NCBI GenBank assembly: GCA_013203415.1 | Contig: JABMQE010000040.1 | Span: 1-17,476, forward strand | DNA: 17,476 nt | DNA from: Candidatus Falkowiibacteriota bacterium | GTDB taxonomy: Bacteria; Patescibacteriota; Patescibacteriia; UBA2591; JABMQE01 | Reading direction: 5' to 3' | Program-made: the position numbers and the translations under genes | Notes under the pieces: model-generated | The model's database searches: none | Seen by the model: only the letters and a program-made list of their open reading frames with translations | Told to the model about the DNA's origin: nothing | In this document: positions 1 to 5,948 of the stretch, piece by piece | Numbering within the stretch: the stretch's first letter is position 1 | Layout of the letters: each line of letters opens with the position of its first letter

Positions 1-30
1 ATGTTAATTCTAACATGATTATGTTATAAT
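1..30 (+). promoter_or_regulatory. Promoter and operator-like repeats of the hydrogenase operon
   Basis: A TATAAT hexamer at 25-30 sits 44 bases before the first start codon, with a weak -35 candidate near 2-7. The hexamer ATGTTA occurs at 1-6, inverted as TAACAT at 11-16, and again as ATGTTA at 21-26, so the half-sites step by 10 bp and overlap the promoter. The first two form a palindrome with a 4-bp spacer, which is the geometry of FNR/CRP-family operators. Control by a redox sensor is an inference. The left part may be cut by the window edge. Confidence 0.45.
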
Positions 31-74
31 AAAAACACTACCCTATACCTTATTTAAGTTTAACATTATTTTTT

Positions 75-608
75 ATGATCAGTCTTAAGGCCAAAGCCAT
101 CACCCAAATCAATGCCCAGGTACTGGTTCGTTTTTTTATTCTTGCCGGCGTTGCCACCCTCCTCCCGTTCTATGTCCACACCCAATGGTTAACCGGCCCA
201 ATCATCAATGCCGTCCTTATCCTAACTCTATTTTTGGTCGGCATCCGCGCCGCTCTTATTCTTTGCCTCGTCCCGAGCATGGTCGCCCTTGGTTCCGGCC
301 TTCTTCCTGCTATCCTCGCTCCCATCGTCCCATTTATAATGATGGGTAATGCTCTTCTTGTTCTTGCAGTCGATTGGTTTTATAACAACCTGCTCGATTC
401 CAATCGCGGTTATTTCCTTGGCCTTTTTACAGGCGCCCTCATTAAGTTTCTATTCCTCTACTCGAGCGTTATTATCATCTCCCGCCTTTTGATTAAACAA
501 GAGCTGGCCTTAAAAGTTGCCCAGATAATGAGCTGGCCCCAGCTTGCAACTGCTGTTATCGGCGGCGTCATCGCTTACTTATTTCTTAAAAAACTAAAAA
601 AAATATAA
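75..608 (+). CDS. Hydrogenase-associated integral membrane protein, ECF-transporter S-component-like
   Basis: This 177-aa protein is almost entirely hydrophobic, with about five or six membrane helices (roughly residues 15-32, 40-62, 66-86, 88-105, 112-140 and 155-172) and a basic tail ending KKLKKI. The overall shape resembles S-components of ECF transporters. In CPR genomes, proteins of this look are found beside [FeFe]-hydrogenase genes and are sometimes loosely named iron hydrogenase, although no Fe-S ligand motif is visible. It is first in the operon, ahead of the flavoprotein and the hydrogenase. It could anchor the hydrogenase or move a solute or ion linked to it; neither role can be shown from sequence. 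The ATG at 75 has no clear Shine-Dalgarno sequence. Confidence 0.7.
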   Translation: MISLKAKAITQINAQVLVRFFILAGVATLLPFYVHTQWLTGPIINAVLILTLFLVGIRAALILCLVPSMVALGSGLLPAILAPIVPFIMMGNALLVLAVDWFYNNLLDSNRGYFLGLFTGALIKFLFLYSSVIIISRLLIKQELALKVAQIMSWPQLATAVIGGVIAYLFLKKLKKI

Positions 609-616
609 AGATAAGG

Positions 617-720
617 GTCAAAATGCGAATCTACAAATACATGCGAATGCCGCAAATATTTATTCGTATCGTCCGTAATATTTGTAGATTAGCATTCATT
701 TGTAAATTTGCATTTTAACT
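617..720. repeat. Solo copy of the inverted-repeat element (MITE-like)
   Basis: The left end (617-638, starting GTCAAAATGCGAATC) and the right end (698-719) are inverted repeats with three mismatches over 22 bp. The left 43 bases and right 43 bases each match the ends of the GxxExxY-bearing element at 1735-2198 with only a few changes, and about 18 unrelated bases lie between them. The right arm holds two tandem copies of an 18-base unit containing TTTGTAGATT. The element begins 9 bases after the stop of the upstream gene and ends directly against the next ATG at 721. This looks like an internally deleted, non-coding version of the larger element. Confidence 0.75.
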
Positions 721-1734
721 ATGCCTAACATTCTAGAAAAAATCAAACAAGCAGGATTAGTCGGCCGCGGCGGCGCCGGCTTCCCAGCCCACCTTAAATG
801 GAAAGCTGTTGCCTCTGCCAAATCCAAGAAAAAATACTTAGTCGTCAATTTTTCCGAAGGCGAGCTTGGCTTATTCAAAGACATCCACATCATGCAAAAG
901 TTTCCTGATGTGGTTTTTTCGGGTATCCGCTTAGCTTTGGATTTTATAGGCAGCCGCGATTGTTATTTTAATTATAATAAAGAATATTACAAAAAAACCA
1001 AATCCCTAGTCCTTCCCTTAATAAAAAGATACGAAGGTGCTGGCTACCGTTTTTATATTTATGGCGAAGAGCCCTCCTATATCGGCGGCGAAGAAACCGC
1101 CCTCCTAAACGCCATCGAGGGCCGTCGCACCGAACCCCGCGCTAAACCTCCTTTCCCAACCACTTCCGGTCTTTTTTCTTGCCCCACCCTAGTCCATAAC
1201 ATAGAAACTCTTTATAACATTGCCCTTGTTGGCCAGCAGAAATTCGAAAACAAACGTTTTTATTGCCTCTCTGGCGGGAAGTCAGAAGGTGTTTACTTTT
1301 TACCAGCCGACTGGTCAATCCAAAAAGTTCTAAAACAAACAGAAAACTATCCCGTCTTTAATTTTTTTGTCCAAATAGGCGGCTCTGTTTCCGGCGAAGT
1401 TTTGAACTCGAACCAAATAAAAAAAAGAGAGGTCGAAGGTGCCGGCTCTATCGAGGTCTATCCTATAAAAACCAAACCCCGCGACCTGATGCTAAAATGG
1501 TTTGATTTCTACGCTTGCGAATCCTGCGGCAAATGCTGTCCTTGCCGGCTGGGAAGCTACAACATCTCAAAAATACTTAAACAAAACAAAAAAATAGATT
1601 GGAAAGAAATCATCAATCTTTTAGAATCAATGGAAAAAACTTCTTTCTGTGCTTTAGGTAAGATGACGTACATCCCAGTCGAAAGTTATATTAAAAATGT
1701 GTTGAAATTAAAGATTTCGTTGAAACAAATATAA
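721..1734 (+). CDS. hydB: NuoF/HydB-like NAD(P)H-FMN-[4Fe-4S] flavoprotein subunit of the hydrogenase
   Basis: A 337-aa NuoF-family protein. The FMN-binding glycine loop GRGGAGFP is at residues 15-22, and the nucleotide-binding stretch around GEEPSYIGGEETALL (115-129) leads into EPRAKPPFP. The [4Fe-4S] site is the ESCGKCCPCR motif with Cys269, Cys272 and Cys275 plus distal Cys310. The usual NxDEGEPG region is altered to NFSEGELG (43-50), so nucleotide use may differ from complex I. It lacks the N-terminal thioredoxin-like [2Fe-2S] domain and the C-terminal ferredoxin domain of long HydB proteins, and no NuoE-like gene is near. It presumably passes electrons between a pyridine nucleotide and the hydrogenase encoded next. 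The ATG follows the repeat element directly and no Shine-Dalgarno sequence is visible. Confidence 0.85.
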   Translation: MPNILEKIKQAGLVGRGGAGFPAHLKWKAVASAKSKKKYLVVNFSEGELGLFKDIHIMQKFPDVVFSGIRLALDFIGSRDCYFNYNKEYYKKTKSLVLPLIKRYEGAGYRFYIYGEEPSYIGGEETALLNAIEGRRTEPRAKPPFPTTSGLFSCPTLVHNIETLYNIALVGQQKFENKRFYCLSGGKSEGVYFLPADWSIQKVLKQTENYPVFNFFVQIGGSVSGEVLNSNQIKKREVEGAGSIEVYPIKTKPRDLMLKWFDFYACESCGKCCPCRLGSYNISKILKQNKKIDWKEIINLLESMEKTSFCALGKMTYIPVESYIKNVLKLKISLKQI

Positions 1735-2198
1735 GTCAAAATGCAAATCTACAAATGCACGCGAATGCCGCAAATATGAATAAAGTAATTTATCCAGAAC
1801 TATCTTACCAAGTCACTGGTTTGCTGTTTAAGGTTCATAATGAGTTAGGCAGATACAGGAATGAAAAACAGTACGCGGACTGCCTGGAAGAAGTATTAAA
1901 AGAAAACAAAATTTTTTATAAGCGTGAAAAGGCTCTAAAAAGATCATTTACTGGAGAGAAAAATAATCGCAATATACCAGACTTTATTATAGAAGACAAA
2001 ATTATTATCGACGCCAAAGCAAAAAGATTAATTACCAAAGATGATTATTTTCAAATGAAAAGGTACTTAGTCTCCTGCGGTAAGAAACTCGGTATAATCG
2101 TTAATTTCCGTCAAAAATATTTAACTCCCCGACGCGTCATAAATTCCGAAATAAAAAATTTGTAGATTTGCATTCATTTGTAGATTTGCATTTTGACT
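1735..2198 (+). mobile_element. Inverted-repeat element carrying a GxxExxY gene
   Basis: Perfect 24-bp inverted repeats lie at 1734-1757 and 2175-2198 and enclose a single GxxExxY gene. The left arm continues through GCGAATGCCGCAAATAT, also present in the solo copy at 617-720. The right arm contains two clear tandem copies and one degraded copy (2199-2219) of a unit with TTTGTAGATTTGCATT. The element starts right after the TAA of the flavoprotein gene. The ORF start and stop both lie in repeat sequence: the ATG at 1755 is in the left arm and the TAG at 2163-2165 is in the right-arm unit. No clear target duplication is seen. Mobility is inferred from the paired copies; a transposase is absent and would have to act in trans. 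Confidence 0.65.
1755..2165 (+). CDS. GxxExxY family protein, PD-(D/E)xK nuclease-like
   Basis: A 136-aa protein of the GxxExxY family (PF13366 type). The family core begins at about residue 11, in the YPELSYQVTGLLFKVHNELG region. The signature position reads GRYRNEKQY (residues 32-40), keeping ExxY. A PD...D-x-K arrangement (Pro75-Asp76 and Asp86-Ala-Lys88) fits the PD-(D/E)xK nuclease fold, followed by KKLGIIVNFRQKYL typical of the family C-terminus. The first seven residues are encoded by the repeat arm, so the ATG at 1776 is an equally likely start. Neither start has a Shine-Dalgarno sequence. The gene sits between the hydrogenase subunit genes but has no evident link to hydrogen metabolism. 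Its function is unknown; the setting suggests it is cargo, or the enzyme, of a small mobile element. Confidence 0.8.
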   Translation: MHANAANMNKVIYPELSYQVTGLLFKVHNELGRYRNEKQYADCLEEVLKENKIFYKREKALKRSFTGEKNNRNIPDFIIEDKIIIDAKAKRLITKDDYFQMKRYLVSCGKKLGIIVNFRQKYLTPRRVINSEIKNL

Positions 2199-2219
2199 AT
2201 TCATTCCTAGATTTGGATT

Positions 2220-3983
2220 ATGTTTATCTATATCGACAACAAAAAATATCAATGCAGTCCCACAGAATCTGTCCTCCAAGTTGCCCTCCGCAACAATATT
2301 ATGATACCCCATCTTTGCTATCACGAGGATTTGCCAATCGATTCTAATTGCCGCGCCTGCCTTGTTGAAGCTGATGGCAGTGTTGCCACGTCTTGCGATT
2401 TCAAAGTCGAACCCAATCTAAAAGTAAAAACCTCTACCCCCGAAGTTAAACGTCTTGTAAAAACCAATCTCGAGCTTCTTTTTGCCGGCCATAAAGAAAA
2501 TTGTCCAAAATGCCAAAAAGGATATCATTGCCGGGTTGGAGTGGCTATCAGAAAGTTCAAACTAAACCCCAAAAAATATTCCCGTCCTCCTGTGCCAAGG
2601 CCAGTCCACAAAATGGCAGCTGCGGCCGAAATTGATCCAAACCTTTGCATCGCCTGCAACAAGTGCGTAGAAATGTGCGAAAAAATCGGCATTAATTTTC
2701 TAAAACTGGATGGCAAAGCTGCCCAAACCAGCGTCAATTATAACCATGACAAAAAAACCGACTGCATCTACTGCGGCCAGTGCACTGTCCATTGTCCGGT
2801 TGGTTCGGCTCGCGAACAATCCCATCTCGAACAAGTTGAAAAAGCTCTAAAAAATAAGAATAAAATTACCATTGCCCAGTGCGCTCCTTCTATTCGATGC
2901 AGTATTGGCGAAGAATTCGGCTTGCCTCCCGGCACCAATCTCGAGGGTCAAATCAACACTGCCCTTCGCCAACTCAAGTTCGACAAAGTTTTCGACGTCA
3001 ACATGGGCGCCGACATCACTACTTATGTCGAAGCCCAGGAGCTCGCTCACCGCCTTAAAATAGATGCCAAATATGGACGTCAACCGCTTAGAAAAAGCGG
3101 GTCTATCCACCGAAGCCCCGCCGGGCGGGGCGTAGGTGGGCCCATGTTCACTTCCTGCTGTCCCGGCTGGGTCAAATTCGTCGAGTTTTATCATCCAAAA
3201 ATAATAAAAAACTTAACCACTGCCCGCTCGCCCCAGATTCATTCTGGCGGCGCCTACAAAACTTGGTGGGCTAAAAAACAGGGGATAGACCCGCGTAAAA
3301 TTATTACTGTCTCTATCATGCCCTGCACTTCCAAAAAATACGAAGCCCGCCACAAAAAACTCAAGGTTAATGGAATGTATCCCGTCGACTATGTTCTAAC
3401 CACCCGCGAGTTCTATATTCTCCTCGAAAAAAATAAAATCGATTTGCCAAACCTCAAAAAAAGCCAAGTCGACCGCGAAGGAACTTTTTCTGGCGCTGCT
3501 GCAATTTATGGCGCCAGCGGTGGCGTTATGGAATCTGCTCTCCGTTCTGCTTACCACTTTATTGCGGGTAAAGAACTTCCCCAAATAGAATATAAACAAG
3601 TCCGGGGGATGGAAAAGATAAAAACCGCCAATATCAAATTCGGCTCCAAACAACTCAAAGTCGCTGTCGCTGCCACTGCTAAGGCTGCTGAAAGTATTAT
3701 CCAAGAACTCAAAAAAAATCCCGCTTCTTATGATTATGTCGAAGTCATGGCCTGTCCTGGCGGCTGTATTGGCGGCGGGGGGCAGCCCATTCCCTCAACC
3801 GAGGCAATTATCGCCAAGAGAATAGCCGGCCTCTACCAAATCGATTCCAAAATGAAACTTCGCCGCGCCCACCAAAACCCGATTGTTAAAGAATTTATGG
3901 AAGAATATATCCCATCTCTTCCAAAAGAAAAACAAGTTGCCCTTCTCCACACTCATTACACAAAAAAACAGAAGTTCGAATAA
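2220..3983 (+). CDS. hydA: [FeFe]-hydrogenase large subunit, group A modular type
   Basis: A 587-aa hydrogenase, reversibly reducing protons to H2. The N-terminal [2Fe-2S] domain uses Cys33, Cys44, Cys47 and Cys59. The His-ligated [4Fe-4S] site is His91, Cys95, Cys98 and Cys104. Two ferredoxin clusters use Cys143/146/149/153 and Cys182/185/188/192. The H-cluster domain has all three signatures: FTSCCPGW (Cys313, Cys314), MPCTSKK (Cys369) and MACPGGCIGGGGQP (Cys512, Cys516), so it looks catalytically intact, including the proton-relay cysteine. A C-terminal small-subunit-like tail (about 535-587) is present. Residues about 285-305, just before FTSCCPGW, are an arginine-, glycine- and serine-rich insertion not usual in the family and encoded by hairpin DNA. 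The protein is likely cytoplasmic, acting with the upstream flavoprotein. Maturases HydE, HydF and HydG are not in the window. Confidence 0.95.
   Translation: MFIYIDNKKYQCSPTESVLQVALRNNIMIPHLCYHEDLPIDSNCRACLVEADGSVATSCDFKVEPNLKVKTSTPEVKRLVKTNLELLFAGHKENCPKCQKGYHCRVGVAIRKFKLNPKKYSRPPVPRPVHKMAAAAEIDPNLCIACNKCVEMCEKIGINFLKLDGKAAQTSVNYNHDKKTDCIYCGQCTVHCPVGSAREQSHLEQVEKALKNKNKITIAQCAPSIRCSIGEEFGLPPGTNLEGQINTALRQLKFDKVFDVNMGADITTYVEAQELAHRLKIDAKYGRQPLRKSGSIHRSPAGRGVGGPMFTSCCPGWVKFVEFYHPKIIKNLTTARSPQIHSGGAYKTWWAKKQGIDPRKIITVSIMPCTSKKYEARHKKLKVNGMYPVDYVLTTREFYILLEKNKIDLPNLKKSQVDREGTFSGAAAIYGASGGVMESALRSAYHFIAGKELPQIEYKQVRGMEKIKTANIKFGSKQLKVAVAATAKAAESIIQELKKNPASYDYVEVMACPGGCIGGGGQPIPSTEAIIAKRIAGLYQIDSKMKLRRAHQNPIVKEFMEEYIPSLPKEKQVALLHTHYTKKQKFE
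3084..3139. repeat. Palindromic insertion inside hydA
   Basis: Two hairpins lie in tandem within the hydrogenase reading frame. The first pairs CCGCTT (3084-3089) with AAGCGG (3095-3100). The second pairs 3107-3122 with 3124-3139, 14 of 16 positions matching, centred on GCCCCGCCGGGCGGGGC. The insertion is in frame and adds about 20 residues immediately before the first H-cluster motif. Its GC content is far above its surroundings. It resembles in-frame palindromic elements such as those of Rickettsia in behaviour, not in sequence. Confidence 0.6.
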
Positions 3984-4027
3984 AAATAAATTGATTTAGC
4001 TTGTATTACATTACTTTAAGTTAAATT

Positions 4028-4077
4028 AAATTAATTCAAAAAGTCATGACCAGTATCATGACTTTTTGAATTAATTT
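4028..4077. terminator. Bidirectional terminator between hydA and the Panacea unit
   Basis: A perfect 22-bp inverted repeat (4028-4049 with 4056-4077) has a 6-base loop CCAGTA. The arms are A-rich at one end and T-rich at the other, so the transcript ends in U residues in either direction. It lies 44 bases after the hydA stop and 10 bases beyond the stop of the converging minus-strand gene, and fits termination of both. Confidence 0.85.
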
Positions 4078-4087
4078 AGTTGATTTG

Positions 4088-4546
4088 TCACCCATTAAAA
4101 TTGAGCATCTTTTTTATTTTTATTTCTACTTGGGGACTTTTCATGACACCGTTCTTGAGACGTTTTAGGATATCCGACTCTATGTAACCGGGCATTTTCA
4201 ACTTTCCCTTGCTTAGTTTGTCCACCAGAGTATCTACGTCTTTTTCGATTACAATATTACAGTCAAAAAGAGTTAATTTTTTTAGAACCACACACTCTTC
4301 ATCCTTCACATCTACGAACGTTTCTTTTGGCGAAGAAAGGCATTTCATCTTTCTATCTATTCTTTCATAAACTTTTGTATCAAATGTCACAGCGCAAACT
4401 AAAATTAAAAATTCATCTTTTAAAGGAGTATGATTCAAAGTCACGAAGTAGTGAGGTGTATCTACATTAAAAGATTCTTCGGTAAAATAAAAAATCGATC
4501 CTTCCCGGATCGTAGATTTAATCTGGATTTCTGGGGGGATATCCAT
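4088..4546 (-). CDS. Partner of the Panacea protein, candidate toxin
   Basis: A 152-aa protein of unrecognised family. The first two thirds look beta-rich (residues about 8-65: IREGSIFYF, HYFVTLNH, FLILVCAVTF), which would suit a small-barrel fold like PemK/MazF, but this is only a resemblance. The C-terminal third is lysine-rich and helical (KRLKNGVMKSP, EIKIKKMLNF). It is the second gene of a two-gene unit, starting 13 bases after the stop of the Panacea gene, with no Shine-Dalgarno sequence, so translation may be coupled. Panacea genes are commonly paired with unrelated small toxins, which is the main reason for the toxin call. A role as an accessory antitoxin factor is also possible. Confidence 0.55.
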   Translation of the reverse strand: MDIPPEIQIKSTIREGSIFYFTEESFNVDTPHYFVTLNHTPLKDEFLILVCAVTFDTKVYERIDRKMKCLSSPKETFVDVKDEECVVLKKLTLFDCNIVIEKDVDTLVDKLSKGKLKMPGYIESDILKRLKNGVMKSPQVEIKIKKMLNFNG

Positions 4547-4559
4547 AATACTAACTTTA

Positions 4560-5177
4560 TCAAACCCAACAGTTTGCTATCTTGTAATTCTCCTCAAACA
4601 GTTCCTTGCTGGTTCTTAGTTGTTCTTGAGGTTCGTTGAAGATGTTTTCTCCTGGTATTTTACCAGAGGGATTAGAAAAAAAATCACTATAACTTATTGG
4701 TCCTCTAGTAATAGTTCGCGCCTCCAGAGCTCTCTTAAACTTTTTCCATTCAGGGAATTCATGCGATATTTTAACGAGTTGTGATGCTTTATAAGACCCG
4801 TACTTCTCGTAAATTTTATCAAGAGTTTCAATATCTGTCTCAGAGAAAACATCAGTATCGGATTCCTTGATAGAGCTAATCTTATGGCCAGGTTCCTGCT
4901 TTAAATACTCGCTCAAGTATTTTTCTTCGCCATCCCCGTCATCACCCAAAAAATTAAAACTAGTAAGGTCTTTCACCGAGGAAGCTACTGGACCATACGG
5001 CATAGCAAAATAAATATCATTTACTATCGGTCGCCCATATTTCCTCAAATGATACCTGTCAGCAAGCCAGATCAATTTTATGACCTTTAGTTTATCTATT
5101 TTACCACCCTCCTTTCTTGCTAAAAAGTTTATAGCTTGGGTGGCTTTTTTGTGGTCGAATTCTTTTAGTGTTTTCAT
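4560..5177 (-). CDS. Panacea (SocA-like, DUF4065) domain protein, probable antitoxin
   Basis: A 205-aa protein from the ATG at 5177; an upstream TTG at 5198 would add seven residues that look untranslated. Residues about 10-75 carry the Panacea/DUF4065 signature: KLKVIKLIWLADRYHL, then YGRPIVNDIYFAMPYGPV. The C-terminal half (about 110-205) is helical with WKKFKRALEAR. The family is known as the antitoxin of diverse toxin-antitoxin pairs and as the proteolytic adaptor SocA. It is first in the operon ahead of a small partner gene, as expected for the antitoxin. A strong promoter lies just upstream at 5221-5248. Confidence 0.82.
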   Translation of the reverse strand: MKTLKEFDHKKATQAINFLARKEGGKIDKLKVIKLIWLADRYHLRKYGRPIVNDIYFAMPYGPVASSVKDLTSFNFLGDDGDGEEKYLSEYLKQEPGHKISSIKESDTDVFSETDIETLDKIYEKYGSYKASQLVKISHEFPEWKKFKRALEARTITRGPISYSDFFSNPSGKIPGENIFNEPQEQLRTSKELFEENYKIANCWV

Positions 5178-5220
5178 CCTACAATTATTATAACACAATT
5201 AAATATAGAAGTAATGGTTA

Positions 5221-5248
5221 ATTATACACAATCAAACAAAAATGTCAA
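5221..5248 (-). promoter_or_regulatory. Sigma-70-type promoter of the Panacea unit
   Basis: On the minus strand, TTGACA (5248-5243) and TATAAT (5226-5221) are separated by 16 bp, with TG before the -10. Transcription would start near 5214, giving a leader of about 37 bases before the ATG at 5177. Confidence 0.7.
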
Positions 5249-5267
5249 TATTAATCCCTCATAAAAA

Positions 5268-5296
5268 TTGACAAACAATTTTCAAAAATGTATCAT
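5268..5296 (+). promoter_or_regulatory. Sigma-70-type promoter of the HExxH gene
   Basis: TTGACA at 5268-5273 and TATCAT at 5291-5296 are 17 bp apart, with TG just before the -10. It fires away from the Panacea promoter, so the two promoters are back to back about 20 bp apart and could share control. The leader is about 60 bases and is more GC-rich than its surroundings. Confidence 0.7.
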
Positions 5297-5365
5297 AATG
5301 AAACCACTCATCCTGTCCGCACCTTCACTTCTCACCCCCAGCATCCATGGCAAAGGAGGTAGATC

Positions 5366-5884
5366 ATGGAACAAGCCGCTGACTTTCGGGCAAACGAAGA
5401 ACATCTCTATCGTCTAACCCAAATGCTTTATAGCATCGGGTCATACGACAAGCTAAGCAGTATGTTTTCCGATTTCCTCGGTCGGCCGGCAACAGTAGTC
5501 TGGCGCCTCTTCCGGCATCTGGTTCGTTATGCCAGTCCTGGAAGAAGATGGTGCTTTAATCCCCAAATCGAAATCGTGGAGTATAAAACCTCCCCCTGTT
5601 CCTTCGAAGAGTTTGCCACTCTCATGTTCCACGAAGCAACTCACGGCGTTTGCGAGCTTCTCTCTCCAAACGAAGAAGAGCGCTATAAGCTCTTTGCCAG
5701 AAGCGTGGAAGAAGACGAAGAACACTTTTGCTGGCAGGTTTCAAAAACTGTCTGCGAAAGATTGGGCATCGAGTATCAAGAAGCAGTTGCCGCCAGGTGT
5801 CATCATTTTCACCTGTCGGTAAAGAACGGAGATTATCATGAAGTTACAAGGCTTGTGCGAGAGATCGGGGCAGGCGGTTTCTAG
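5366..5884 (+). CDS. HExxH-motif protein, putative zinc metalloprotease-like
   Basis: A 172-aa soluble protein with a clear zinc-protease core: the helix FATLMFHEATHGV contains HEATH at residues 89-93, and an acidic stretch EEDEEHF (115-121) downstream could supply the third metal ligand. No signal peptide or membrane helix is present, so it should act in the cytoplasm. The exact family is not recognised; SprT-like and ImmA/IrrE-like proteases share only the motif. It has an excellent Shine-Dalgarno sequence (AAAGGAGG ending 7 bases before the ATG), its own promoter and its own terminator. Its base composition is more GC-rich than the Panacea unit next to it. Confidence 0.65.
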   Translation: MEQAADFRANEEHLYRLTQMLYSIGSYDKLSSMFSDFLGRPATVVWRLFRHLVRYASPGRRWCFNPQIEIVEYKTSPCSFEEFATLMFHEATHGVCELLSPNEEERYKLFARSVEEDEEHFCWQVSKTVCERLGIEYQEAVAARCHHFHLSVKNGDYHEVTRLVREIGAGGF

Positions 5885-5909
5885 CTTCGCCCAGCAGCGC
5901 GCTATTATA

Positions 5910-5948
5910 TAGCCCATAGAGTTTCACACTCTATGGGCTATTCTCTTT
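5910..5948 (+). terminator. Terminator of the HExxH gene, overlapping the capA stop
   Basis: A perfect 13-bp stem pairs 5910-5922 with 5928-5940 around loop TTCAC, followed by TTCTCTTT. The right arm includes the stop codon of the converging minus-strand CapA gene (5938-5940), so the two convergent genes share this hairpin. Confidence 0.75.

Noticed and set aside
2847..3194. 115-aa minus-strand ORF inside hydA
   Set aside because: It is a shadow of the hydrogenase, which has all its ligands and motifs on the plus strand.
5177..5198. TTG start at 5198 for the Panacea gene
   Set aside because: The seven extra residues are unlike the family and the ATG at 5177 starts a normal family N-terminus.
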